Source: Alnus glutinosa (Eukaryota > Streptophyta > Magnoliopsida > Fagales > Betulaceae). From it: 64,000 nt of DNA. The translations under genes were made by a program, and so were the position numbers. Position 1 is the first letter of the stretch. Every line of letters begins with the position of its first letter. The stretch is taken from the NCBI RefSeq assembly GCF_958979055.1, contig NC_084894.1, positions 2,795,001-2,859,000 on the forward strand, given 5' to 3'. The notes under the pieces are model-generated. The model was not told the DNA's origin. It ran no database searches and worked only from the letters and a program-made list of their open reading frames with translations. This document shows positions 32,513 to 42,469 of the stretch, piece by piece.

Positions 32513-34735
32513 CTAAAACGACCAATATGCAATTTTAAAGAAGAGGATTATACATCTATCTTTTATGCTGCTCATAAATTCAAAATATGCAACTCTCCAC
32601 TTATAGCTAAAAAGTAATGGACCACAAACTCCCCAAAAGCCTGTAATGAAGCCAAGAACCACAGTAACATGAAACCATGGGATTCTATGCCCATTGTCGT
32701 CATCATGAAAGTCTTTGTTGTTGCTAACAATATGGGCACACTCATGTGGAAGTGGAGGGCCACAAAGTCCAGGGTTGTTCTCATATGCAGAGGCATTAAA
32801 GCTCTGAAGTTGAGTTCCTGATGGTATTGGTCCATGCAAATTGTTGTTTGCAACATTAAACTTAGACAAGAAATGTAGACTACTCAATGATAAAGGTATT
32901 TGGCCAGACAACCAATTAGCAGAGAGGTCTAATTCTTCCAAGTTTGTGAGCTCGGACACTTGGTCAGGGATGCTACCTGAGAAATTGTTATGACTAAGAT
33001 CCAGATCATGAAGCATCTTCAAATGGCCAATCTCAATGGGGATGTTTCCACTAAGGATGTTTCCTCCAACAATTATTGCTGGTCGCATGTTTGAGAGTAA
33101 ATTGTATTGTTGTGTACTTGATATACCTGATGTGTCTTTTTTAAAAATTGGTAAATCCAAATAACTGTTGATTACTATAGCCTTTGGTGACACCAATGCT
33201 GGCAATGCACAAAGTTCCTTTGGAAATTCACCTGAAAGGAGGTTATTGGATAAGTCTAAACGAAAGAGCTTTGGAAGAATCGACAACCAACCAGGAATTG
33301 AGCCTGTGATACGATTGAAACTTAGATCCAAAAATTCTAGCTTCTTAAGCTTAGATAGCCATATAGGAAATTGACCCGTTAGTTGGCATTGACTAAGACT
33401 AAAAATTCGGAGATTTTCAAATCCATTAGAACCAAAAACATTGTCTTCACCTGGCACTACCTCGTGTGGAAAATTTCCTCCAAGGAGGACAATGCTAAGC
33501 GTCTGGCAACGCATCAAAATCTTGATTGTGCCTATGATATTGGTTAGCCTATTGTAAGAAAGAGAAAGAAAAGATAAGAATTTCAATTGAAGCACCTCGG
33601 AGAGGATTTGTCCCTCTAGTTGGTTTCCGGCTAGTCGAATTGCAATCAAGGACTTGCATGAGTAAAGGTATACTGGCAAGTTACCGGAGAAGTTATTAAA
33701 CCCCAAGTCAATTATAGTAAGTTGATGAAGACTCGAGAAATTAAAGATAGAGATATCTCCTTCAAGAAAATTGAACCGTAAAATCAATGTAGTGAGATTT
33801 GTACAATTCACCAAAGATGGGGGCAAAGAACCTGTTAAGGAGTTTGTATGAAGGATTAAATACTTTAACTTGGAGAGCTTTCCAATATTCATAGGAAGCT
33901 GGCCACTCAATTTATTGCCAGATAACTCAAGGTTGGTGAGTTTAGCAAGGTTCATAATGTCACTACTAATGAATCCTGAAATATTATTGAAAGGTAAGGA
34001 GATTTCTTCTAACCTTGTTGCATTGTATATATCAGGAGGGAGCAGTCCCGAGAGAGAATTAAAACCTGCCCGAAAAACCTTTAGTTTGGAACACGCCCCT
34101 AATCCACTGGGAATATGGCCAATATGATGATTACGGGAGAAATCGAGTAGCCTAACCAAGGAAGAATTGCTGCAAGGAAACGAAGGAATGGAACCCGTGA
34201 AACTATTGTTGCTGACATTGAGCTCAGTCAACCTCCATGCTCTTTGAAGGAAAGAAGATTGGATTGTCTCGCTGAAGTGATTGCTAGATATGTCAACAAT
34301 TTGAATGGAGGCAGGCCAACCAGATATATCTCCAAATAGACGGTTGTAGCTCAAATCAATGACCTTGAGTTGATTCAAGGACGAAAACAATCCTGTAAAG
34401 AGAGGACCCGAAAGTGAATTGTGGGAAAGATTGAGGTGTGAGAGCTGTGTGAGGTTTCCAAGAGAGAGAGATATACTTCCACCGATGCCTTTAGAAGGTA
34501 ACCAAATATGGGTGACTTGACGTTTATGATCACAAGAAATACCTTCCCACTGGCAACAATCAATGGAAGACCAATTTAGTGGAGGAGAAGACAACCAGTT
34601 GGAGGCTAAGGACGAGAGAGAGTCGCGGTCTATTTGGGTGCAGGCATGATTAGTGGAGAAAATACCAAAGAGAAACAAGATAAAGAGGAGATGAGGAGGC
34701 ATCAAGTCAGGCATGATTCTTGTTTGATAACTCAT
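32513..34735 (-). CDS. LRR receptor-like protein copy 4, intact
   Basis: 740 uninterrupted codons. The architecture is as in the copy at 8903: signal peptide to about residue 30, cap with DCCQWEGISC, about 20 LRRs, an island after INSYLDLPIF that is a few residues longer (contains DTSGISSTQQYN), cap NPGLCGPPLPHEC, acidic juxtamembrane DDDNGH, membrane helix VTVVLGFITGFWGVCG, and a cytosolic tail with YKWRVAYFEFMSSIKDR ending IAYWSF. There is no kinase. The tail and helix are the regions through which plant RLPs are thought to meet adaptor kinases. This is the best reference copy in the cluster for mapping lesions in the others. PSY1R/RLP2/RLP3-like by ectodomain; the ligand is not deducible. 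Confidence 0.93.
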   Translation of the reverse strand: MSYQTRIMPDLMPPHLLFILFLFGIFSTNHACTQIDRDSLSSLASNWLSSPPLNWSSIDCCQWEGISCDHKRQVTHIWLPSKGIGGSISLSLGNLTQLSHLNLSHNSLSGPLFTGLFSSLNQLKVIDLSYNRLFGDISGWPASIQIVDISSNHFSETIQSSFLQRAWRLTELNVSNNSFTGSIPSFPCSNSSLVRLLDFSRNHHIGHIPSGLGACSKLKVFRAGFNSLSGLLPPDIYNATRLEEISLPFNNISGFISSDIMNLAKLTNLELSGNKLSGQLPMNIGKLSKLKYLILHTNSLTGSLPPSLVNCTNLTTLILRFNFLEGDISIFNFSSLHQLTIIDLGFNNFSGNLPVYLYSCKSLIAIRLAGNQLEGQILSEVLQLKFLSFLSLSYNRLTNIIGTIKILMRCQTLSIVLLGGNFPHEVVPGEDNVFGSNGFENLRIFSLSQCQLTGQFPIWLSKLKKLEFLDLSFNRITGSIPGWLSILPKLFRLDLSNNLLSGEFPKELCALPALVSPKAIVINSYLDLPIFKKDTSGISSTQQYNLLSNMRPAIIVGGNILSGNIPIEIGHLKMLHDLDLSHNNFSGSIPDQVSELTNLEELDLSANWLSGQIPLSLSSLHFLSKFNVANNNLHGPIPSGTQLQSFNASAYENNPGLCGPPLPHECAHIVSNNKDFHDDDNGHRIPWFHVTVVLGFITGFWGVCGPLLFSYKWRVAYFEFMSSIKDRCIILFFKIAYWSF

Positions 34736-34990
34736 ACCAGAAGAAGCATGATAAATTGGTACCTATTTTTGGGGCCAAATTAAAGAATCGAAGGCAATTT
34801 TGCAGAAGAAGCAAGAGAAAGATGATGCACATAAGTTTGCCCAAATTGCAAGTATATATATATATATATATAGTTAGAGATGAGATGTTACCTCTTTCGT
34901 TTTTGCTAGTGGGATTGCCTGGAGTCATTCGATTAGGTTTTGCCGACTCTTCTTGTTGAAAATTAGCCCTTGACTTTTCTTGCGAAGATA
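34736..34990 (-). promoter_or_regulatory. Promoter of RLP copy 4 with expanded TA tract
   Basis: Homologous to the promoter at 11111-11660, but the TATA region is a (TA)n run of about 20 bp (34853-34872), and the ACGAAGAACTGTTTTGG that follows it in the sister copies is gone. Homology then jumps from ATTAGCCC to CTTTTCTTGCGAAGATAAAACAGC, so about 300 bp of the distal promoter is deleted relative to the copy at 11111. Confidence 0.6.
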
Positions 34991-35598
34991 AAACAGCTAG
35001 CACGCACCACTTCTTATGGCTATTTTCTGGCTTGAGAAAATGGCGAGGTTAAACCCACTCTAAAGGAAAAAAGTTGTTAATTAGCCGACCTATATATTTA
35101 CACTTCATAAATGTCATTTCTTATTTTATAACGACTTGGCCGCTTGATTGAAAATGTTAAACAAGTCACGTTTTTGATAATGACTTGAATATAAACGCAC
35201 CACTTCTTAAATAATTATGTTTATAAATTATACATGAGAAGAAAAATATTTGTCTCTTTTGTTTCCTTCTCAAAATTAATTTAAATTTTTTTTTAAAAAA
35301 AAATTATCATTAGATTTGTAATAAATTATTATTAAATTTTAATTTAATAATAATTTTAAAAATTATATTAATTTTGAGAGAACATTAAAAAACAATATAT
35401 GTAATCTTCCTTCTAGCTAAAGCCAACATGCGTGTCGTTTCGTCTTTTTTGAATCATGAAAAAGTATATGTTTTGTCCTTTTGTATTTGAGTCCATGTCA
35501 GCGTCAGTTTCGTGTCATTTCGTCTTACTTTTTTGAAAAAATAATTTATAGATACGTATGCCTGTCCTTTTTCGTCCGTCACAATCTAGAAGCACTTT
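34991..35598. other. Intergenic, nothing recognised
   Basis: Contains GCACGCACCACTTCTT, shared with 11658-11680, then AT-rich sequence without genes. Confidence 0.4.
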
Positions 35599-35870
35599 TT
35601 TTTTTTTTTTTAACAAAATAGCATGTGCTATCATTAATACTACAAACAGTTCATAGGCTTACAACTTGAAAGTAAGGAATAGGACCCTCTAACTCTCTAA
35701 GTCAGAAGAATCTGACTTAGTAAAACAGCTGCCTAAGCAAAAATACAAACTCCACTAGACCAACCCAAGAGGAACAAAAAATACCCTAAGTCACGTGAAG
35801 CCAGAGAGAAAATACCACCGGGAGGAAGAGGCGTGAGGCCACCCCCTCCCGGTAAAAACCATGCTCACAA
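35599..35870 (-). mobile_element. Retroposed sequence with poly(A), source unknown
   Basis: A forward T-run at 35599-35612 followed by unique sequence reads on the minus strand as a transcript ending TAGCACATGCTATTTTGTTAAAA. It lies next to the left limit of the RLP duplication (35936). A CCGGGAGG.../CCTCCCGG inverted repeat lies at 35819-35854. There is no coding motif. It could be a LINE 3' end or a SINE-like unit. Confidence 0.35.
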
Positions 35871-35935
35871 ATTTCTTTTTGAACTTCAATTGGTCGTCAA
35901 ACGTGTCTTAATTCAAATAAAACCATGACAGATTT

Positions 35936-36559
35936 GTTTGGGCTTGTAAAGAACAAATTCTTTTGGTTTGGGGCTGGGCCAAAATTCTTGAGTTGGACTT
36001 GGACCAATTTTTTTTTTCTTGACAATTTTCTCAAATTTTTAGGTGGTATAGAGCATCTCGAGTTGGCCACCAATCATTTAAGAAAATACTTTAACATAAA
36101 CTATTTGATTTTTTTTTTTAACCAATTAATTTGCGTAGAATATTTTTGAAAATTAATAAAATGAGGGCAGCTATCTTATTGGGAATGATGGGGAATGCAT
36201 TCAAATATTCCAACTAATTAATGAAATGTTGAAAATCCATTGGACAGTTGACAATGCAGCCTTCAATATTGAATTTTATCAATTCCAAAACGACAAGCTA
36301 CTTCTTTCCAATTTCTTCTCACCAGACTACGACGTTGAACTAATTCGTAATACCATTAATGATAAAATTATTATTTATCAATTTTAATCCAAAAAAAAAA
36401 AAAAAAAAAGTCTTACGTTGGAAAGTCGTCATCTCTGATCAAAACATTTCCTCGTTATATACGCTTGCAATTTTTTTCTTGCTTCTTCAAGAACTTTGCC
36501 TTCCATTCTTTTGGTCCAGAAAAGAGATGATACAAAACTATATGCATGCTTCCTCTGGT
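35936..36559 (+). promoter_or_regulatory. Duplicated upstream region of RLP copy 5
   Basis: Nearly identical to 26700-27388, including the TATA-like TTATATAC at 36455-36462 and the leader TTGCAATTTTTTTCTTGC. It differs by small deletions, for example loss of sequence near 36030-36120. This shows that copies 3 and 5 arose by one segmental duplication. Confidence 0.65.
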
Positions 36560-37720
36560 ATGAGTTATCAAACAAGAACCATGCAAGACTTGATGCCTCG
36601 TCTTCTCCTCTTCACCTAGTTGTTTCTCTTTGGCATTTTCTCTGCAAATCATGCGTGCAACCAAACAGACCGCAGCTCTCTCTTGTCCTTGCCCTTTAAT
36701 ACTTCTCCTCCGGCCTCCATTAAATTCGTCTTCCATTGATTGTTGCCATTGGGAAGGTATTTCTTGTGATGATAAAGGTCAGGTCACCCATATTTGGTTA
36801 CCCTATAAAGGCCTCAGAGGAAGTATATCTCATTCTCTTGGAAACCTTACATATCTCTCTCACCTCGATCTCTCCCACAATTAACTTTCGGGTCCTCTCC
36901 CTGTAGGATTGTTTTCTTCCTTGAATCAACTCAAGGTCCTTAATTTGAACTACAACCGTCTATTTGGAAATATATCTGGGTGGCCTACCTCCATTGAAAT
37001 AGTTGAAATATCTAGCAATCACTTCAACAGGACAATCCAATCTTCATTCCTTCAAAGGGCATGGAGTTTGATTGAGCTCAATGTCAACAACAATAATTTT
37101 GCAGGCCCTATTCCTTCCTATCCTTGCACCAATTCTTTCTTTGCCAGGCTCCTTGATTTCTCTCATAATCTTCATAGTGGCCAAGTTCCTAGTGGACTGG
37201 GGTCATGTTCCAAGCTAAAGGTTTTCCGGGCAGGTTTTAACTCACTCTCTAGATTGCTTCCTCATGATATCTACAATGCGACGGGGCTAGAAGAAATCTC
37301 CTTACCTTCCAATGACCTTTCAGGATCCATCAACAGTGATATTGTGAACTTTACAAAACTCACCAACCTTGAGTTATACGGAAATGAATTGAGTGGCAAG
37401 CTCCAAGCAAATATTGGAAAGCTCTCCAAGTTAAAGTACTTACTCCTTAATACAAACTCCTTAACAAGTTCTCTGCCCCCATCTTTGATGAATTGCACAA
37501 ATTCACAGACTTGATTTTACGAATCAATTTCATTGAAGGAGACATCTCCATCTTTAACTTCTCCACTCTTCGTCAACTTACAACTATTGATCTAGGGTTT
37601 AATACCTTTTTTGATAACTTTCCAATAAGCCTTTACTCCTGCCAGTCTCTAAGAGCAGTTCGAGTTTCTTACAATAGACTAGAAGGACAAGTCCTACCAA
37701 AGGTGGCTCAATTTGAATGT
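36560..37720 (+). pseudogene. RLP pseudogene (copy 5), truncated by internal deletion
   Basis: Paralogous to copy 3 from the ATG at 36560 up to about 37712. Lesions: TAG at 36617-36619 inside the signal peptide; a net +4 insertion near 36705-36715 (CCTCCGGCCT); TAA at 36882-36884 after LDLSHN; and a 1-base loss near 37503 (AAATTCACAG versus AAATCTCACAG). The sequence then breaks at 37712-37720, where LRR coding sequence joins DNA equivalent to 30431 onward. This removes about 1.9 kb equivalent to 28540-30432 of the copy 3 locus, that is, the second half of the ectodomain, the membrane helix and the tail. The longest remaining frame (36909-37514) holds 201 codons of LRRs. It cannot make a receptor. 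Confidence 0.9.
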
Positions 37721-37995
37721 TCTCATCCTTTCTTGTCTCACTTCACCGCAAGTAGAAGCCGACGAGAGAAAAGAGTGAGGCTCTGACCAAAGACCCAACC
37801 ATAGGCAAAGCCATGGCCGAACCACTGGGACCTCCTTGGAGGCCAAAGCAGCTGGTCAGATAATAAGTAATCAATAAGAGATTAGACACCCATATAATAC
37901 CATTATTATCCACCCACCCCATGTTAGACTTAACTTTTCGAGTTGTCACAATCTTCCATTCAAAATTCTAACATTCTCGTAAGGACTCACATCAT
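37721..37995 (+). repeat. Duplicate of 30433-30718 downstream of RLP copy 5
   Basis: TCTCATCCTTTC...GGACTCACATCATGCT is over 90% identical by eye to the block inside the ghost RLP locus. A short minus-strand frame ending MALPMVGSLV...FYLR is kept in both copies (around 37745-37815 and 30470-30530). The small-residue plus hydrophobic end resembles a GPI-anchor signal of a small secreted protein, but no full gene is present. Confidence 0.6.
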
Positions 37996-38699
37996 GCTGC
38001 AGTGTCTAAACGCTACATGGTATTACTATGTTGCTCTGATACTACATATGGTATTACTAGGTTACTTTGATATCATTACCAGAAAAACGCAGCTACATTT
38101 GTATTATTACTCTAAAAGATCTAATAAAAGTTATAATTACTGTTCTCTACTGTTATTTATAAAGTTCGATCTCACTTATTTAAAAATCAATGTATGATTT
38201 GACACCTATATAATAACATTACAATCAACTACCTAAAATGGGACTTAACATGATGAGATGTCACAATTATATAACACAAACAATTTCAGCAAAGCATTAT
38301 TATGCCAACAATTTTGTGGCATACACAAAAGATCGTACCTGTTGAGAACGTTAATGAGTTTTTCTGTGAGTAAAGAATATAAGGCTAGCAGGCAGTGGTA
38401 AAAGAACCAGCTACAATTTTCTAGAGGTAGAGCGACAGTTGCAAGATTTCTCTGCCATTCTCCTCACCTTGAAAAGGTTTCTTTTCTCTAAACAGACAAA
38501 AATGCCCTTAATCAAATTGCATAAACCGATCAAACTACCTACTGGGGTTCATATGGCCACAGGCCCAAAGACTAGTGACAAGAGTACAGGATTTAGGTCC
38601 TCGTAAGATTACATTATTCTCGTATACTCTTGGATTATGGACCAAAACGGCCTCAATCCAGCAATCAGCCCCTTCATACCTAGTGAAGCTTTTATTTTC
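37996..38699. other. Intergenic, nothing recognised
   Basis: AT-rich sequence with imperfect repeats CTACATGGTATTACTA and CTACATATGGTATTACTA at 38015-38060. No gene. Confidence 0.4.
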
Positions 38700-39200
38700 T
38701 TTTCTTTTTTGTTTTCTTAATAAGTAATCAAAATATCATTAAAAGTGTAAGGCGTTCTAGGTACACGTAAAGTATACAAGAGAAAACACCTAGTTAGGAA
38801 TAAAGAAAACAAGAAAATCATGATAACTAATCACTAAAAGAAAAACAAAAACAATTGTCCAAAGATACAGAATATTGAAGAATAAAGACTTAATCTCCTC
38901 CAAAATTCTCTCACGGTCCTTAAAACTTCCACTGCTCATCTTCCTCCATAGACACCATAAAAGGCACGAATGCAATAACTTTCCACACAGCAGCGCTCCA
39001 AGTGTTGCCGTCAATCCACCAACAAGCATACAAGTTGACTACTTATCTAGGCATAACCTAAGACAACCTAAATTGACTGAATAATACATTCCAAATGGGC
39101 ACAAACAACCTCGTAATAGAGAAGAAGATGGTCCATAAACTCTTATCCCTTTTACACATGCAACACATATCGACCACCTAGTGAAGCTTAGAACAACATG
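38700..39200 (-). mobile_element. 3' end of an L1-type LINE (zf-RVT region)
   Basis: On the minus strand, decayed coding sequence reads ...PIWNVLFSQFRLS, then VVNLYACWW and ...VWKVIAFVPFM. This corresponds to the C-terminal zinc-binding region after plant LINE reverse transcriptases. Another frame gives WCLWRKMSSGSFKDRERILEE, the end of the same protein. A 3'UTR and A-rich tail (forward T-rich 38693-38718) follow. It is frameshifted and 5'-truncated, and similar in kind to the LINE at 47085-48950. Confidence 0.6.
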
Positions 39201-39256
39201 CTCATGCTTAAATTCTTAGTTATTTGATAGACTAACACCAAGAAAAGACCTTATAA

Positions 39257-40049
39257 GAGCATCTCCAACAGAGTAGGCAAACCATTCATAATAGTTAAAT
39301 TTGACTATTATCAGCATTTTTTTCTCTCCAACAGAATAACCAAAATATTGTTTTTTTTTTCCTTCTAGTATGAACAGTGAATAGGCTGAAGAACCTATTC
39401 ATTGTTCACACTATAACCTTATTATTATTTTTTCTCTCTCCTCTCCCTCTCCCTCTCCCCCTCCCCCTCTGTCGCTCTCTTCCTCCACGGTATCCACCCA
39501 AACAAAAACAGAGGCTGCACCTAAACCTTCGTCTTCCCTATCTTTTTGCCTCTCAACCACTAATTCTTCGTCTTCCTTGTCCTCTCTTCTTCTTTCTCCA
39601 TTGTTACCAACGAGATGGCACCTAATTATGAAATTGTGGGGATTCACAGTCTAACATCGTGTGGGAATGGAAGAGAACCGCACTTAGCCCAACTCCAGTT
39701 TGTGTTTCTCTATTTCTGATTTGGACAAGTTTGGGTGTTTGGCTTGGCTGGTTTGGGTGCCCGATTGGGTGTTGTTGAAGAGATTTGAATTGTTGTTGAT
39801 GGTTGATTTGGGTGTTTGATGATCAAGATTTTGGTTGCAATTTTGATTCGGACTCAACAGTGAGAGGGAGAAGTGGAAAAACTTAGAAAACAAGAGAGAA
39901 GTGGAAAAAATTATTGAATATTTGAATAAATTAGATAGTGGAATAGATAATCTATTGGAGTTTGTATTGAAAAGTTAGTTGCTAAAATAGAAAAATGTGA
40001 TTTTTGATTAGCTAAAAGCCTAAAATGGTCACTGCTGCTAGAGATGCTC
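39257..40049. mobile_element. PIF/Harbinger-like MITE, TAA target duplication
   Basis: Ends GAGCATCTCCAACAG and, inverted, GAGCATCTCTAGCAG, with TAA on both sides (39254-39256 and 40050-40052). Subterminal words (TAGTTAAATTTGACTATTA, and on the other side AAAAATGTGATTTTTGATTAGC) are partly mirrored. The interior contains a CCCTCTCC microsatellite (39440-39480) and no transposase. Confidence 0.75.
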
Positions 40050-40052
40050 TAA

Positions 40053-40732
40053 GGGACTAATTATTTAAGTTTGATAATAGACACGGCTAGTACTGCTGAC
40101 AGACCTTCCTTATATTTTTAAGGAAATGCTAAATTACAAGCCATTTCACCTGATAACACATACCATTAAATCACGAGATATGTTAGTTATACAACAATGT
40201 TCATGTGTCCAGCATTTTCATTTTTTTTTTTAAAAAAAAAATGTTAAGACACATCATCATTGTTGTGTAAGAGTTGTGCAAAGAACATATCTCTGAAATG
40301 ACACCCAAAATGGTTGGTGACTTGGAGCATTTTCAAGCCATCACCAGCAACTTCCCCAAGTTCATTAGAAAACATCTCAGAGATTTTCCAAAAACAAAAT
40401 TACATAACAAGCCAAAGTTATTGTGGACAGAATACATATTCGTAGTTGAATTTATTCATTGCTCCGTCCAAACATAACGTATAAATGATCACCAATGAGT
40501 TTAGCGTTGCAATTTGCAACATACAAAATCGAATTCTCAAAAGCCTCAATTAGTCAAAACAATCCCTTCCTCAACATATATAATCCAGTATACCCTAATC
40601 TCCAACTCTCCAATCATAAAAAACCCATTACCCCTTTTCACCTATATCCTCTATATCCAGCACAAAAATGTAAAATTTCCTCGAGAAAAAAAGGCAAAAA
40701 AATCGAAATCCGAATCATACCCATTATTCTCC
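40053..40732. other. 3' flank of CCME
   Basis: Contains an AT-rich stretch with TTTTTTTTTTAAAAAAAAAA at 40220-40240 and phrases like GTGTAAGAGTTGTGCAAAGAACAT (40265-40289) that resemble the MITE at 57452-57641, perhaps a half copy. The CCME 3'UTR lies at its right end. No gene. Confidence 0.45.
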
Positions 40733-41455
40733 CTACGACTCTTTCACTCCCTCCTGCGCCGCCCCCTCGATCTTCTTCTTGTTCTTCTCGATCTGCGCGG
40801 CAACCTCCTGGGGCATGTACTTCTCGTCGTGCTTGGCCAGCACCTCCGTGGCCGAGAAGTAGCACTCGCCGCTCCTCGCCTTCCCGGAGACGCTCTTGGC
40901 CGAGACCTCCCGCCGAACTTCCTCCGTGAAGGGCTTAATGAACCCCTCCACCACCACGGAATGTCCCTCCCGGAACAGGTCCGGCAACGAGCCCTGGTAC
41001 TTCACCAGAATGTCGGTGATCAGGTCGGAGACCACGAACTCCATCTCGGGCGACGAGGCAGGCTGAACCACGCTTCCCTCGAGGACGAGACCACCCAATC
41101 GGAACTTGGTCTTGGACGGGTTCGCAGCGTACTTCTCGAGCGCGTCGGTGGGGGTGACATAAAAGACGAGCTGGTCCTGGAAACCATTGAGGACGATGAC
41201 GACGAAGCCGGCGATGCAGCTGAAGGTAAGCGCGTAGGTCCAGAGGCGCCGGGTCTGGAGCTGGCGGGCCCGGGCGCCGATGTCTACGGTCTTGGGTCGG
41301 GACGGGTGTCGCCGGGCCGTGGAGAGGAATCGGAGGGTGGATAGAGGAATCTCGTTGGGAATGGACAGTGGAGATTTGACGGGGGAGAGGAAAAGGGTGG
41401 TGGTGGTGGTGCGGAGGAGTTGGGATCTGAAGCGGAGGGAGAGGCGAGCGGCCAT
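40733..41455 (-). CDS. CCME: CcmE-type cytochrome c maturation heme chaperone, mitochondrial
   Basis: Intact single-exon frame of 240 codons. Residues 1-60 are rich in Arg, Ser, Thr and Leu and almost free of acidic residues, a mitochondrial presequence. A membrane anchor lies at about 71-92 (LWTYALTFSCIAGFVVIVLNG). The OB-fold periplasmic/intermembrane domain follows with QDQLVFYVTPTDAL, FRLGGLVLEGSV, VVSDLITDILVKYQGSLPDLFREG and VVVEGF. The heme-binding signature is LAKHDEKYMP, with His209 as the residue expected to bind heme covalently and Tyr213 four residues on. CcmE receives heme from CcmC and passes it to the cytochrome c lyase module in the mitochondrial inner membrane. Higher GC than the surroundings is normal for such a gene. 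The start is supported by the presequence and by the end of the open frame at the ATG. Confidence 0.96.
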   Translation of the reverse strand: MAARLSLRFRSQLLRTTTTTLFLSPVKSPLSIPNEIPLSTLRFLSTARRHPSRPKTVDIGARARQLQTRRLWTYALTFSCIAGFVVIVLNGFQDQLVFYVTPTDALEKYAANPSKTKFRLGGLVLEGSVVQPASSPEMEFVVSDLITDILVKYQGSLPDLFREGHSVVVEGFIKPFTEEVRREVSAKSVSGKARSGECYFSATEVLAKHDEKYMPQEVAAQIEKNKKKIEGAAQEGVKES

Positions 41456-42429
41456 GGATTAGGGGGTTGGAATTTTCTCGGGAAAGTGATGAAAATTGTG
41501 AAGAGGAAGGAAATGAAGGTCTAAAAAGGTTTTAGGGGGTTTTGGGAATTAGGTGGGGGTGAGAAATAGAATGCAAGGCGGCTATTGGACTTCCAGTTTC
41601 AGAAAAGTAGGAATTTCCAACATAAAATATAATAAAATATAAAGAAAACAGCTTAACTAAGACTAAATAATTAATTAGAAAAAGAAGAAAATTTGAGACT
41701 CACTCAGGCATGCGTTAGCATGTGAGTCTTCCACGTGCATTTGGATAAAATATGATTACAGTCATGTGCCCTAAAACAATTAATAATAATTTTCTTTATA
41801 CTATTATTGTGGCATTATTTTAAGTAAATTAATGCACCCCCCAATGATCGGACAAAGAAAGTGGTTCAATTGCTTTAACCAGCTCTTCTTCTCTTATTAG
41901 GATCCTTCAAAATTTTGTGTCCGAAGACTGAATTTAAGAGATTTTAAGATAGGACTTATGAAACTGATTAACTAAAAATTAGACTGTCTAATTATTTATC
42001 TGAGTAGGTGAGTCTTATAAATGCTCTCTCACAATCACTTGCCTTAATTCTTTTAAATTTTGACAAAAAAATTGACGGAATCTTAATCCCTCCTTCTTAG
42101 TCTCTACATTAAATGTGGTACAAGTTTGTCTCTATATTTTTTTATCCTAAATTTATTACAAATTGGTTGTAAGAATTCCTACGTTCCAACTTTTAAAAAA
42201 AATGACGTGTTCTTTAATATATAAAAATCATTTATTTCTACAACTAGAGTGATCCCACTTACTATATTATATATTAAAAAAACCGGAATAAAATACTCTT
42301 AGGCAGTTTATAATATAGTAAGTGGTTCTTACATACTTAAACAACACATGTTACATTTTAAAAAAATGTTGTAAGAATTCATTCAACTCAATTTGTAAGA
42401 AATTTTTGTATATCATTTAAATTGAACAA
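41456..42429. other. CCME promoter side and AT-rich spacer
   Basis: 41456-41620 is the likely 5'UTR and promoter of CCME (AGGAAGGAAATGAAGG), with no clear TATA. 41630-42430 is AT-rich, with the phrase TACTATATTATATATTAAAAA and its near inverse TTTATAATATAGTAAGTGGTTCTTAC at 42258-42332. No gene. Confidence 0.4.
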
Positions 42430-42469
42430 CACGCGTGCAAAAGGAAATGGTAGAATAATGTTGTTTTAA

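Noticed and set aside
40514..41344. 276-codon plus-strand frame
   Set aside because: Antisense shadow of CCME, open because of that gene's GC-rich codons.
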